DNA of 52,577 nucleotides from Janthinobacterium sp. GW456P (GTDB lineage Bacteria > Pseudomonadota > Gammaproteobacteria > Burkholderiales > Burkholderiaceae_D): the NCBI RefSeq assembly GCF_002127655.1, contig NZ_NEHB01000010.1:221327-273903 (forward strand), in the 5' to 3' direction. The position numbers and the translations under genes were made by a program. Shown here one piece after another: positions 44,429 to 52,577 of this stretch (position 1 is its first letter; every line of letters begins with the position of its first letter). The notes beneath the pieces are model-generated. The model made no database searches and was not told the DNA's origin. It saw only the letters and a program-made list of their open reading frames with translations.

Positions 44429-45535
44429 ATGGCACTGATTCCAACCACCATCCTCACCGGCTTCCTGGGCGCAGGCAAAACCACCTTGCTCAACCGCATA
44501 CTGCAGGAAGAGCATGGCATGCGCATCGCCGTGATCGAAAACGAGTTTGGTCAGGAAAACATCGACAATGAAATCCTGGTGCAGGATAGCAACGAGCACA
44601 TCATCGAGATGAACAACGGCTGCATCTGCTGCACCGTGCGCGGCGACCTGATCGTGGGCTTGTCGGAACTGGCGCGCAAGCGCGACGCCGGCTTGCTGGC
44701 GTTCGACCGTGTCGTCATCGAAACGACGGGCCTGGCCAATCCCGGTCCCGTGGCGCAGACCTTCTTTGTCGACGAAGAAGTGGGCAGCCACTACATGCTC
44801 GACGCCATCATCACGGTGGTCGATGCACGCCATGCGATGAAGCAACTCGATGAATACGAGGAAGCCCAGCGGCAAGTGGGCTTTGCCGACAAGCTGCTGC
44901 TGTCGAAAACCGATCTCGTCAGTGAAGAAGACGTGGCCGCGCTGACGCGCCGCCTGAAACGCATCAATCCCCGCGCGCCCATCGCCAAGGTCGATTTCGG
45001 CCGCGCGCCGCTGGCCGAAGTGCTCGATATCCGCGGTTTCAACCTGAATGAAAAACTGGAACTGGACCCGGATTTCCTGGCCACGGAAACGGCGCACGTG
45101 CATGACCACGACAAAGCGCATGACCATCCACATGAGCACGCCCATGCGCACGGCCACGCGCATGAACACAAGCATGAGCACACTGCGGCCTGCGCCACCG
45201 ATTGCGGCCATGCCGACCACCACCATGCGCAGCACAGCGACGACATCGCCGCCTTTGTATTCAAGAGCACGCAACCGTTCGACAGCGCCAAGCTCGACGA
45301 GTTCCTCGGCGGCCTGGTGCAAGTGTATGGCCCGCGCATGCTGCGCTACAAGGGCGTGCTGCTGATGCAGGGCGCCGAACGCAAGGTGGTCTTCCAGGGC
45401 GTGCACCAGCTGATGGGCAGCGACCTGGGCGCCAAATGGGGCGAACACGAAGTGCGTGGCAGCAAAATGGTATTTATTGGCAAAAATCTACCAAAAGACA
45501 TTTTTATTCGCGGACTCGAACAATGTTTGGTATAA
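44429..45535 (+). CDS. COG0523/CobW-family GTPase with His-rich metal-binding loop
   Basis: 368 residues. G1 P-loop GFLGAGKTTLL at 11-21, metal-binding CxCC motif (C65, C67, C68 in GCICC), ENEFGQ, ETTGLANP, and SKTDLV (NKxD equivalent). A histidine-rich segment at 223-269 alternates His with Asp, Glu or Ala (about 22 His) and includes two Cys. A C-terminal CobW domain follows. Such proteins are metallochaperones, often for zinc. It has its own promoter and lies 480 bases before dksA. In this order the GTPase-dksA pair recurs, although this DksA lacks its zinc ligands. Confidence 0.9.
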   Translation: MALIPTTILTGFLGAGKTTLLNRILQEEHGMRIAVIENEFGQENIDNEILVQDSNEHIIEMNNGCICCTVRGDLIVGLSELARKRDAGLLAFDRVVIETTGLANPGPVAQTFFVDEEVGSHYMLDAIITVVDARHAMKQLDEYEEAQRQVGFADKLLLSKTDLVSEEDVAALTRRLKRINPRAPIAKVDFGRAPLAEVLDIRGFNLNEKLELDPDFLATETAHVHDHDKAHDHPHEHAHAHGHAHEHKHEHTAACATDCGHADHHHAQHSDDIAAFVFKSTQPFDSAKLDEFLGGLVQVYGPRMLRYKGVLLMQGAERKVVFQGVHQLMGSDLGAKWGEHEVRGSKMVFIGKNLPKDIFIRGLEQCLV

Positions 45536-46016
45536 ACTAGCCGGGTTTTGCAAAGTACCCGTTGCGAACAAGAAACAAAAGGGAAAGTTAAGCACGCTTT
45601 CCCGCTGCCCGACACCCATCTTGCTGGCATAAACCAACAAGTAGCCGTCCCTGATCGGCTAGTCAACAAATCGGGATGGCAATATAAAGCAAAGCGTGCC
45701 AAAATCAGCGACGAAAACGGCCCATGTCGTTAGCCTGTCATGAAATGCTGGCAAACTGCCGCTGGCCGCATGCCAGGCATGCAAGCGATCCACCCAACAC
45801 GCCCGTTGTCGCGCACAGAGCGCGATTGGCATAGAGCGGTAAAAAGTTATCAACATAGCACCATGGCCGGCCGGTAGTCCTGGCTTTCGCCGGCAAGCCA
45901 AGGTCGCACGCAGTACAGCGGGACAGCAATGCCAAGCGGAACCTGTACAGTTGCTCGGTATCGCCGCATCAACTGATCAATTTGAAAACTCTGTCGTATC
46001 GAAGGTAAGCGAAGTT
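45536..46016. other. 480-base region between the GTPase gene and dksA, with candidate dksA promoter
   Basis: No credible gene. A 7-bp inverted repeat GGGAAAG...CTTTCCC at 45581-45603 follows the GTPase stop without a T run. A plausible promoter is -35 TTGGCA (45826-45831), 16-bp spacer and -10 TATCAA (45848-45853), which would leave a dksA leader of about 160 nt. The length and the lower GC content suggest regulatory content, but I see no recognisable element. Confidence 0.4.
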
Positions 46017-46469
46017 ATGACCAAAACTAATAAATCGACCCCGGCCGCCAACCAAGACATCCCTCTCATCAGCGAAGAGCAAATTCGCGCCATGAGCGAA
46101 GATGACTACATGAATCCGGCACAACTGGCATTCTTCAAGGCGCGCCTGCAGCAGCTCGAAAAAGACCTGCTGAAAAACGCTGGCGAAACCACGGAACACT
46201 TGCGTGAAACCGTGCTCGTGCCGGACCCTGCCGACCGCGCCACCATCGAGGAAGAGCATGCGCTGGAACTGCGCACGCGCGACCGCGAACGCAAGTTGCT
46301 GAAGAAAGTGCAGCAATCGATCGCCAGCATCGACGCCGGCGACTATGGCTGGTGCGAAGAAACGGGCGAGCCTATCGGCATCCCGCGCCTGATCGCCCGT
46401 CCGACCGCCACCCTGTCGCTGGAAGCCCAGCAACGGCGCGAACTGAAGCAAAAGCTGTACGGCGACTGA
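46017..46469 (+). CDS. dksA: RNA polymerase-binding transcription factor DksA (cysteine-poor form)
   Basis: 150 residues. The coiled-coil secondary-channel arm carries the functional tip D70, D73 and A75 (DPADRAT). In E. coli four cysteines form a zinc finger (C-x2-C-x17-C-x2-C); here only C113 remains, and the others are T116, S134 and A137 (WCEETGEP ... TATLSLEA). This pattern is normal in Burkholderiales and implies a zinc-independent fold like P. aeruginosa DksA2. DksA works with ppGpp to repress rRNA/tRNA promoters. The ATG at 46017 begins the family N-terminus. A bidirectional terminator follows. Confidence 0.95.
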   Translation: MTKTNKSTPAANQDIPLISEEQIRAMSEDDYMNPAQLAFFKARLQQLEKDLLKNAGETTEHLRETVLVPDPADRATIEEEHALELRTRDRERKLLKKVQQSIASIDAGDYGWCEETGEPIGIPRLIARPTATLSLEAQQRRELKQKLYGD

Positions 46470-46516
46470 TCGCCCCTCCCCTTGCGCGGCCGCCCCGGCG
46501 GCCCCGCGATGGCGAT

Positions 46517-46552
46517 AAAAAAGCACGCAACCCCGGTTGCGTGCTTTTTTTT
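46517..46552. terminator. Bidirectional intrinsic terminator after dksA
   Basis: AAAAAAGCACGCAACC-CC-GGTTGCGTGCTTTTTTTT: a perfect 10-bp GC-containing stem extended by A-T pairs, with a T run on both strands. It separates dksA from hslVU. Confidence 0.96.
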
Positions 46553-46692
46553 CGTCCCGCGCCGGCCTACACTGAAGCAAGCACGGCAGCAGCAAGTGCC
46601 GCTTGCAATTGCCTTTTCCATCCCCACTTTTGCCCCATGGGCGCGCAATCGCATGGCCTTGCACGCATCGGCACGAATCTTTTGAGGTCACT

Positions 46693-47229
46693 ATGGAACA
46701 ATTTCACGGCACCACCATCCTCTGCGTCCGGCGCGGCAAGCAAGTCGCCCTGGGCGGCGACGGCCAGGTAACGCTCGGCAACATCGTCATGAAGGGCACG
46801 GCCCGCAAAGTGCGTAAGTTGTATCAGGGCAAGGTCCTGGTCGGCTTTGCCGGCGGCACCGCCGACGCCTTCACCTTGCTCGACCGTTTCGAGGGCAAGC
46901 TGGAAAAACACCAGGGCAATCTGCTGCGCGCCTCCGTCGAACTGGCCAAGGACTGGCGCACCGACCGCGTGCTGCGCCGCCTGGAAGCGATGCTGCTGGT
47001 GGCCGACAGCGAGTCGACCCTGGTCATCACGGGCAATGGCGACGTGCTGGAGCCGGAAGACGGCATCGGCGCCATCGGCTCGGGCGGCACCTACGCCCAG
47101 TCCGCCGCCAAGGCGCTGCAGGAAAACACGGACTTGTCGCCGGCCGACGTGGTCAAGAAGTCGCTGACCATCGCCGCCGAGCTGTGCATTTATACCAATA
47201 TGTCCCACATTATCGAGACCTTGGACTAA
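46693..47229 (+). CDS. hslV: ATP-dependent protease subunit HslV (ClpQ)
   Basis: 178 residues. The beta-type proteasome fold begins [20 protein letters not shown]; processing after Gly6 exposes the catalytic Thr (TTI). Other signatures are [31 protein letters not shown] and [12 protein letters not shown]. It forms the double-hexamer peptidase of HslUV, a cytoplasmic stress protease. GAGG lies five bases before the ATG at 46693; the open frame upstream is not used. hslU follows after 37 bases. Confidence 0.97.
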   Translation: MEQFHGTTILCVRRGKQVALGGDGQVTLGNIVMKGTARKVRKLYQGKVLVGFAGGTADAFTLLDRFEGKLEKHQGNLLRASVELAKDWRTDRVLRRLEAMLLVADSESTLVITGNGDVLEPEDGIGAIGSGGTYAQSAAKALQENTDLSPADVVKKSLTIAAELCIYTNMSHIIETLD

Positions 47230-47266
47230 GCCCAAGCGCGCCTGAGCAAAGAATAGAAAGCCAACT

Positions 47267-48625
47267 ATGATCATGAACATGACCCCGTCGGAAATCGTCA
47301 CGGAACTCGACAAGCACGTGGTGGGCCAGGCCAAGGCCAAACGCGCCGTTGCCATCGCCCTGCGCAACCGCTGGCGCCGCCAGCAGGTGGCCGAGCCCCT
47401 GCGCCATGAAATCACGCCCAAGAACATCCTCATGATCGGCCCCACGGGCGTCGGCAAGACGGAAATCGCGCGCCGCCTGGCCAAGCTGGCCGAGGCGCCG
47501 TTCATCAAGATCGAAGCGACCAAGTTTACGGAAGTCGGTTATGTGGGCCGCGACGTCGACACCATCATCCGCGACCTGATCGACATCGGCATCAAGCAGA
47601 CGCGCGCGCTGGAAATGAAGAAAGTGCGCGCCCGCGCCGAAGATGCGGCTGAAGACCGCGTCATCGACATTCTCGTGCCGCCGGCGCGCGACTTCGGCTT
47701 CACGCCGAATACGGCAGCGGCCGTCGACAACGGCAGCGGCGACAGCACGCGCCAGACCTTCCGCAAGCGACTGCGCCAGGGCGAGCTCGATGACAAGGAA
47801 ATCGAGATCGAGCTGGCCGAGGCGGGCCCGCAGATGGAGATCATGGCGCCGCCGGGCATGGAAGAAATGACGGAGCAGATCAAGTCCATGTTCTCGGGCG
47901 TGGGCGGGCAGCGCAAGAAGGCGCGCAAGGTCAAGATCAAGGAAGCCTTGAAACTGCTGGTCGAGGAAGAAGCGGCCAAGCTGCTCAACGAAGATGAGCT
48001 GAAACAGAAGGCCATCCAGAACGTCGAGCAGAACGGCATCGTCTTCCTCGACGAAATCGACAAGATCGCCTCGCGCTCGGAATCGGGCGGCGCCGACGTC
48101 TCGCGCGCCGGCGTGCAGCGCGACCTGCTGCCGCTGGTCGAAGGCACGACGGTCAACACCAAGTACGGCATGATACGCACGGACCACATCCTGTTCATCG
48201 CCTCGGGCGCCTTCCATTTGTCGAAACCGTCGGACCTGATCCCGGAACTGCAGGGGCGTTTTCCCATCCGCGTGGAATTGGAATCGCTGTCGATTGCGGA
48301 CTTCGAGCGCATTCTGACGAGCACCGACGCTTGCCTGACGATGCAGTACGAAGCCTTGCTGGCAACGGAAAACCTGAAATTGCAATTCGCGCCGGAAGGC
48401 ATCACGCGCCTGGCGGAAATCGCCTATTCGGTCAACGAGCGCACGGAAAACATCGGCGCGCGACGGCTGCACACGGTGATGGAAAAACTGCTGGAAGAAG
48501 TGTCGTTTACGGCCAGCGAAGGCAGCAGCAGCACGGAAAACCTGCTGGTGATCGATGCCGCGTATGTCAACGAACGCCTGGAAGCGCTGTCGGTCAACGA
48601 GGACCTGTCGCGCTACGTGCTGTAA
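47267..48625 (+). CDS. hslU: ATP-dependent protease ATPase subunit HslU (ClpY)
   Basis: 452 residues. N-terminal [16 protein letters not shown], Walker [10 protein letters not shown], the pore motif GYVGRD, Walker [12 protein letters not shown], and sensor-2 Arg in [18 protein letters not shown]. The I-domain (about 110-245) is present. It unfolds substrates and feeds them to HslV. The C-terminus SRYVL is the conserved activator tail that inserts into HslV. Three Met codons lie within the first five residues, so the exact start may shift by 6 or 12 bases. Confidence 0.97.
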   Translation: MIMNMTPSEIVTELDKHVVGQAKAKRAVAIALRNRWRRQQVAEPLRHEITPKNILMIGPTGVGKTEIARRLAKLAEAPFIKIEATKFTEVGYVGRDVDTIIRDLIDIGIKQTRALEMKKVRARAEDAAEDRVIDILVPPARDFGFTPNTAAAVDNGSGDSTRQTFRKRLRQGELDDKEIEIELAEAGPQMEIMAPPGMEEMTEQIKSMFSGVGGQRKKARKVKIKEALKLLVEEEAAKLLNEDELKQKAIQNVEQNGIVFLDEIDKIASRSESGGADVSRAGVQRDLLPLVEGTTVNTKYGMIRTDHILFIASGAFHLSKPSDLIPELQGRFPIRVELESLSIADFERILTSTDACLTMQYEALLATENLKLQFAPEGITRLAEIAYSVNERTENIGARRLHTVMEKLLEEVSFTASEGSSSTENLLVIDAAYVNERLEALSVNEDLSRYVL

Positions 48626-48639
48626 TCAAGGAGGGACCG

Positions 48640-48834
48640 ATGGCAAACAAGGCCTTGGCGACGCGGCAGAAAATGCAGTTCCGCGTCGAACCCTCGCAAA
48701 AACCGCGCAACCCGGTCGCCACGGCCGCCCTGCAGCGCGCCGCCGGGGCGCACGTAAAGACCGTGTCGGGCCAGCGCCAGCAGGAAAAACGCCTGCTGGC
48801 GAAATTGCTGCTGAAAGTAGAAACGGACAAATAG
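48640..48834 (+). CDS. Small basic protein of unknown function downstream of hslU
   Basis: 64 residues, net strongly basic, rich in Lys, Arg, Gln and Ala (MANKALATRQKMQFRVEPSQ, then a helix-prone AALQRAAGAH and QRQQEKRLLAKLLLKVE). It starts 14 bases after hslU with a perfect AAGGAGG site five bases before the ATG, so translation is very likely. No domain is recognised. The composition suggests binding to nucleic acid or to an acidic partner, which is inference. It may belong to the hslVU operon. Confidence 0.75.
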   Translation: MANKALATRQKMQFRVEPSQKPRNPVATAALQRAAGAHVKTVSGQRQQEKRLLAKLLLKVETDK

Positions 48835-48841
48835 GCCGCCC

Positions 48842-48867
48842 GCGGACACCCCCGGTGGGGCGTCCGC
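48842..48867 (+). terminator. GC hairpin after the small basic gene, weak terminator candidate
   Basis: GCGGACACCCC-CGGT-GGGGCGTCCGC: ten of eleven base pairs, eight bases after the stop. No T run on either strand, so termination is uncertain. It lies between convergent genes. Confidence 0.4.
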
Positions 48868-48900
48868 CATCAGGCCACTCTCGGCCGCAGCATCATCCCC

Positions 48901-49515
48901 TTAGAAACGGTAGGACGCGCCCAGCGAAAACATATCGATTTTGGTCGTTTGTTTGGTGCTGTACTTGACGGGCACGCGGTCCCAGTCCAGGTGCAGCGAC
49001 CAATTCTTGTTCAGCGCGTACGCCGCGCCGAGGCCGTAGGTCAGGCCGATCTTGTCCTTCTTGTCCGAACCGCCGCCCAGATAATCGACCTTGCCCTGCG
49101 TGTAGGCCGCGCCAAGGCGCCCGCTCAGGGTAAAGGCGTCGAACTGGTAGCCGAGCACGCCCTGCACGCCGAGGCCCGTGAACTTGCCGCGGCCAGCGCG
49201 CTTGCCGGCGTCCGTGTCGAAGCCGGACTTGACCTCGCCCCCGAGGTACCCCACCAGCTCAACCGAAGGCAGGGCCACGCCGCCCTGAAACGGCAGCGCG
49301 TCGAAACTGTAACCCAGGTAGGCCTTGCCGCTGCGCTTGCTGCTTTTGTCGCAATCGCCTTGGGCGGGCACGCAATCGAGCTTGCTACTGGCGCGAAAGC
49401 CATAGCTGGCGCCGGCATAAAATGGGCTCGGGGCCTGTTCGGCAGCCGAGGCATGCAAGGGAGCGACGGCGGCCAGCGCCAGCAGCGCTGCGGGGAAACG
49501 GAAAGATGGGAACAT
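48901..49515 (-). CDS. Outer-membrane beta-barrel protein (OmpA/OmpW-like small barrel)
   Basis: 204 residues. A signal peptide (PAALLALAAVAPLHASA) is followed by alternating beta strands: FYAGASYGFRAS, KAYLGYSFDALP, VELVGYLGG, GVQGVLGYQFDAFTLSGRLGAAY and WSLHLDWDRVPV, ending in SLGASYRF with the BAM-signal Phe. Eight strands are likely. Two cysteines in LDCVPAQGDCDK may form a loop disulfide. GAGG is eight bases before the ATG. It is divergent from an XRE-type regulator across 167 bases, so it may be its target. Ligand unknown. Confidence 0.85.
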   Translation of the reverse strand: MFPSFRFPAALLALAAVAPLHASAAEQAPSPFYAGASYGFRASSKLDCVPAQGDCDKSSKRSGKAYLGYSFDALPFQGGVALPSVELVGYLGGEVKSGFDTDAGKRAGRGKFTGLGVQGVLGYQFDAFTLSGRLGAAYTQGKVDYLGGGSDKKDKIGLTYGLGAAYALNKNWSLHLDWDRVPVKYSTKQTTKIDMFSLGASYRF

Positions 49516-49578
49516 GGATAACCTCTACAAGTGGATGAATTGCCTGGTTGTAGCGCGCTGCGCGAGCCACAAGCGGGA

Positions 49579-49607
49579 GTGTCATCTCTTTTGCCCAGAA
49601 GTACTAT
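49579..49607 (+). promoter_or_regulatory. Candidate promoter of the XRE-type regulator
   Basis: -35 GTGTCA (49579-49584, 4/6), 17-bp spacer and -10 TACTAT (49602-49607, 4/6), giving a leader of about 70 nt. Moderate match only. Confidence 0.35.
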
Positions 49608-49682
49608 CATCTTGTGCAAAGTGCCATTAAGGGATACATTCGGTACCGCCATCCGCTACCAAACTTACATAAAGGATATCTC

Positions 49683-50468
49683 GTGAGTTCACCCGAACTG
49701 GTTTTGCGCGTGCTGCGCACCCAACTGCGCGCCGCCGGCATCACCTATAAAGTGCTGGCCGAGCGTATCGGCATGAGCGAGTCGAGCGTCAAGCGCATGT
49801 TTGGCCAGCACGACATGTCGCTGTCGCGCCTGGCCCTGATCTGCAAGGCCTCGGGCATCGCCATGGAAGACGTGCTGCGCGGCGCGGCCGACATCACGCC
49901 GCATGCCGACACGCTCACCCTGGTGCAGGAAAAGTCGCTGGTGGCGCATCCGCGCCTGCTGCTGGTGGCGATCTGCTGCCTCGGCCATTGGAGCCTGGAA
50001 CAGGTGGTGGAAACGTATGCGCTGACGCAGGCCGAATGCATCGGCTGCCTGGCCGAACTGGACCGGCTGGGCTTGATCGAACTCAAGCCGCTGAACCGCT
50101 ACAGCCTGCGCGTCTCGAACGCCTTCCACTGGCTGGCCGACGGCCCGGTGCAGCAGTACTTCCGCGAACACGTGGTAGCCGATTACTTCAGCGGGCATTT
50201 CGACGGCGCCGGCGAAACCCTGATGTGCATTCCGGCGCGCCTGTCGCTGTCGAGCGCGCAGGAGCTGGTGCAAAAGATCCGCCAGCTGGCCGAGGAACTG
50301 GCGCGCCTGCACCAGAACGACCGCCGCCTGGCACCGCAGGAGCGCGACGGCTTTACCCTGCTGCTGGGGTTTCGCTCATGGGAGTTTGCCGCCTTCACGG
50401 CCCTGCGCCGCAGCACGGCGTCCGCCGCCCCGGCGGCGCCTTACCAGACCGGTCCCAGGAACAGGTAG
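49683..50468 (+). CDS. XRE-family helix-turn-helix regulator with a 190-residue C-terminal domain
   Basis: 261 residues from a GTG at 49683, chosen because AAAGGA precedes it and the sequence before it is not conserved in style. The helix-turn-helix lies at 21-42 (YKVLAERIGMSESSVKRMFG). The C-terminal region contains a second winged-helix-like stretch (WSLEQVVETYALTQAECIG, LDRLGLIELKPLNRYSLRV) and a helical segment (SSAQELVQKIRQLAEELARL). No effector motif is recognised. It diverges from the barrel gene, and its 3' end overlaps the convergent patatin gene by 28 bases. Confidence 0.82.
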   Translation: MSSPELVLRVLRTQLRAAGITYKVLAERIGMSESSVKRMFGQHDMSLSRLALICKASGIAMEDVLRGAADITPHADTLTLVQEKSLVAHPRLLLVAICCLGHWSLEQVVETYALTQAECIGCLAELDRLGLIELKPLNRYSLRVSNAFHWLADGPVQQYFREHVVADYFSGHFDGAGETLMCIPARLSLSSAQELVQKIRQLAEELARLHQNDRRLAPQERDGFTLLLGFRSWEFAAFTALRRSTASAAPAAPYQTGPRNR

Positions 50469-52577
50469 AGCGTGCTCTCGCCGCCTTTCGATGCGCCCGA
50501 GGCCACATACACGGGACCGAAGCGCGTATCGACGGAAATGAAGGCGCTGCTCGCCTGCGTGAACTTGGTGGCTTTCCAGCGCTCGCTCTGATCGAAGCCG
50601 CCGCCCATTTCCAGCGAAAAGCCGGCCCGCACGGCGCCGCCCAGGGTGCTGGGCAGCGAGGCGATGCGGCGCGCCATCACAACGCGCGCCAGGGCCACGC
50701 TGCGCCCCGTCACCGACTCGAACTGCGTGCCGGACAGGCGCAGGAAGCCGCCCAGGCTGAGCGGCGCCTCGCCCCGCTGCGCGCGCGCCCATTCGCCATA
50801 CACGTGGCCGGCCCAGTTGCCGCGGCCAAAGGCCTGCATCCCGGTGATGGCGGAACGCCCCAGGCCCGTCTCGCCCGACCCGGTGGTCGAGGAGCGCGTC
50901 CAGGTGGCGTCGAACAGCACGCCGCGCGTGGGGAAACCGGGCGAATCGAGCGTATCGACGCGGAACTGGACGAACTGGTTGGTGCCCAGCGCCCGCTCCT
51001 TGGGGTAGGTCGGGTCGGCGGGGATGCTGACGTCCGCCTTGACTTCGCTGCGCGTGATGCCAAACTGCAGATCGCCCCAGAAACCGAACTGGCGCCCCAG
51101 CACCAGGCTGGCGGCCTGGCCGCTGTAGGCGACGCGCGCATTGCGCCGTCCCTTGTCGAACAGGTCGATCGCCTGGGAAGTGTACTGCAGCGACGGCGCG
51201 ATATACCACGGGTTGCCGGCGCCGAGCGGCTGCCAGTACTGCACCCCGAAATTGCGCGCGGTGCCGATCTGCACCATGCTGCGCAATTCGCCACCCCAGC
51301 TGTTCAGATTCGAGCGCACGTGCAGCAGCTTCAGGGCAAAGGTATTGCTGTCCCTGAAATCGCTGGCCATTTCCAGGCCCACGCGCAGGCGGCTGCTGGC
51401 CCACGGCGCTTCGACCGCCTTGATGGTGACGGCGCGCTGGTCGCCCGCGTCGACCACTTCCGTCTCCACGCGCGCCACGTCGCCGCGGCCGTACAGCCTG
51501 GCCGCCGCCTTGAGCACATCTTCCTGGCTGACCGACTGCCCTTCCACCAGGCCCGATTGCGCCTGCAGGATGCGCGGATTGATATCGCCTTTGCTTTCCA
51601 CGGCCAGGCGCGTGAGCGGCAGGGCCACGTCCAGCAGGGCCGGCGCCGCCAGGCGCAGCTGCTCGCGCGCCGCATACTGTTCCGGCGGCAGGGCCAGCGG
51701 CGCCAGGCGGGCGGCCAGTGCCTGCGCCGCCTGTTCGCCGGCGCGCATGGCGCGCGCATAGTTTTCAAAGTCGAGGAAACTGACGCCCGTCAGGTCGGGC
51801 GCCACCAGGATATCCTGCGGCTGCAGCTCCTTGAGCGAGCGCTGCACGTTCTGCTCCGTGAGAATCTGCAGCATCTGCTGCGCCACACCGATGGCGCTGC
51901 CCAGCTCTTTTTCCGGCGCCAGCGGCGTGCCCACGTTGACGGCGATGATGATGTCGGCACCCATGGCGCGCGCCATGTCGACGGGCAGGTTGCGCACCAG
52001 GCCCCCATCGACCACCAGGCGGTTGTTCACGCGCACGGGAGCAAACACACCCGGAACGGCCAGCGAGGCGCGCATCGACAGGAACAACGGCGTATCGACC
52101 AGCTCCACCAGTTCGCCATTGACCAGATCCGATGCCACCGAGCGGAAGGGCAGCGGCAGCTGGCTGGCGGGACGGTCGCGCATGCCGGCCGGCAGCAGCC
52201 GGTTCAAGGCCATTTCCAGCGCCGCATTGCTGGCCGCCGCCGGCGGCGTGGAAATGCCGTTGCGGCTGGTGCCGAACTCGATGCGCGACGGCAGCAATAA
52301 ATCTTCCTCGCGGCGGCGGAACGCCAGCTCGTCGCGCGGCGGCCGGTCGGCCACCACGCGCGCCCAGTTGGTCTCGCGCGCCATCTTTTCCAGGTCCGCC
52401 ACGGAAGCGCCGGCCGCATACGCGCCGCCCACCACGCCGCCCATGCTGGTGCCCACCACCATGTCGATCGGCACGTGCAGCTCCTGCAGCACTTTCAATA
52501 CGCCGATATGCGCGAGACCGCGCGCGCCGCCGCCCGACAGCACCAGGGCGATGCGCGGACGCGCCGGCGCGGCAACG
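50441..52577 (-). CDS. Patatin-like phospholipase with C-terminal barrel (PlpD-type, type Vd autotransporter), 5' end outside window
   Basis: The frame stays open to the right edge (712 codons), so the start and signal peptide are missing. The patatin domain has the oxyanion loop SGGGARG, nucleophile Ser in GTSMGGVVGG (GxSxG), and catalytic Asp in VVDGGLVRN. It is followed by a POTRA-like segment (about 350-400 of the visible part) and a BamA/Omp85-type 16-strand barrel (surface antigen domain) ending in LFLGPVW. In PlpD the barrel exports the lipase to the cell surface. Activity on phospholipids is expected. The 3' end overlaps the XRE-type gene. Confidence 0.93.
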   Translation of the reverse strand, partial: VAAPARPRIALVLSGGGARGLAHIGVLKVLQELHVPIDMVVGTSMGGVVGGAYAAGASVADLEKMARETNWARVVADRPPRDELAFRRREEDLLLPSRIEFGTSRNGISTPPAAASNAALEMALNRLLPAGMRDRPASQLPLPFRSVASDLVNGELVELVDTPLFLSMRASLAVPGVFAPVRVNNRLVVDGGLVRNLPVDMARAMGADIIIAVNVGTPLAPEKELGSAIGVAQQMLQILTEQNVQRSLKELQPQDILVAPDLTGVSFLDFENYARAMRAGEQAAQALAARLAPLALPPEQYAAREQLRLAAPALLDVALPLTRLAVESKGDINPRILQAQSGLVEGQSVSQEDVLKAAARLYGRGDVARVETEVVDAGDQRAVTIKAVEAPWASSRLRVGLEMASDFRDSNTFALKLLHVRSNLNSWGGELRSMVQIGTARNFGVQYWQPLGAGNPWYIAPSLQYTSQAIDLFDKGRRNARVAYSGQAASLVLGRQFGFWGDLQFGITRSEVKADVSIPADPTYPKERALGTNQFVQFRVDTLDSPGFPTRGVLFDATWTRSSTTGSGETGLGRSAITGMQAFGRGNWAGHVYGEWARAQRGEAPLSLGGFLRLSGTQFESVTGRSVALARVVMARRIASLPSTLGGAVRAGFSLEMGGGFDQSERWKATKFTQASSAFISVDTRFGPVYVASGASKGGESTLYLFLGPVW

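Noticed and set aside
45548..45733. 61-codon frame in the gap before dksA
   Set aside because: No ribosome-binding site, no ATG of quality, no recognisable sequence features; likely chance.
46487..46505. GC-rich inverted repeat GGCCGCC/GGCGGCC after dksA
   Set aside because: Lacks a T run and sits just before a much better terminator; probably chance in GC-rich sequence.
49988..52300. 770-codon plus-strand frame opposite the patatin gene
   Set aside because: Antisense shadow; it would also overlap the XRE-type gene in another frame.

Overview
The window is GC-rich and almost fully coding. The gene content and order point to a betaproteobacterium of the order Burkholderiales, most likely Oxalobacteraceae and close to Janthinobacterium. 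The markers are tRNA-Tyr/Gly/Thr upstream of tuf, an SAH riboswitch in front of ahcY with metF downstream, a DksA that keeps only one of the four zinc-finger cysteines, a DUF484-xerC pair, and dksA followed by hslVU. The genus is inferred from protein style and gene order; no database search was possible. I see no prophage, insertion sequence, integron or CRISPR array. This is chromosomal core with some lineage-specific genes.

Layout. 1-614: the start of tuf and three tRNA genes, all leftward, behind a strong sigma70 promoter. 0.8-5.3 kb: two orphan response regulators (receiver-TPR and receiver-DUF3369-HD-GYP) and a membrane J-domain protein. 5.5-8.9 kb: a MidA-type methyltransferase divergent from a pterin/tRNA-thiolation group (FolM-like reductase, FolB-like aldolase, TtcA). 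9.1-12.9 kb: a secreted M3 peptidase and a Kef-type antiporter, separated by palindromic repeats. 13-15.2 kb: a tightly overlapping three-gene operon (MGDG-synthase-type glycosyltransferase, unknown four-helix membrane protein, exported Cys-phosphatase). 15.3-21.6 kb: M14 carboxypeptidase, TonB-dependent receptor and S41 protease lipoprotein, which look like a peptide-scavenging set. 21.7-27.3 kb: aromatic amino-acid catabolism (fused indolepyruvate oxidoreductase, HPPD) with a divergent Lrp-type regulator and a second repeat cluster. 27.3-32.6 kb: GNAT, a CCA-adding enzyme with an eroded HD domain, a GST, a soluble lytic transglycosylase, and 5-formyl-THF cyclo-ligase. 32.6-36.7 kb: the S-adenosylmethionine cycle (metK, ahcY, metF) with its RNA control elements. 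36.9-41 kb: two lipid A acyltransferases, dapF, and a Sel1-repeat protein. 41.5-48.8 kb: porin, DUF484, xerC, a His-rich COG0523 GTPase, dksA, hslVU and a 64-residue basic protein. 48.9-52.6 kb: an outer-membrane barrel, an XRE-type regulator and a patatin-like type Vd autotransporter that runs off the right edge.

How the genes fit together. The methyl cycle is the best-supported regulatory unit. MetK makes SAM, AhcY removes SAH under an SAH-sensing riboswitch, and metF sits in the same transcription unit behind a PF04020 membrane gene and a nested hairpin. The envelope theme recurs (LpxL-type acyltransferases, DapF, Slt, porin, glycosyltransferase operon, patatin-barrel protein). Points most worth checking: the glycosyltransferase/membrane/phosphatase operon, the HD-less CCA enzyme, the structured RNA between ahcY and metF, the triple palindrome between hppD and the Lrp gene, and a repeat element that supplies the stop codon of the antiporter gene. 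None of these is proven to be a new system.
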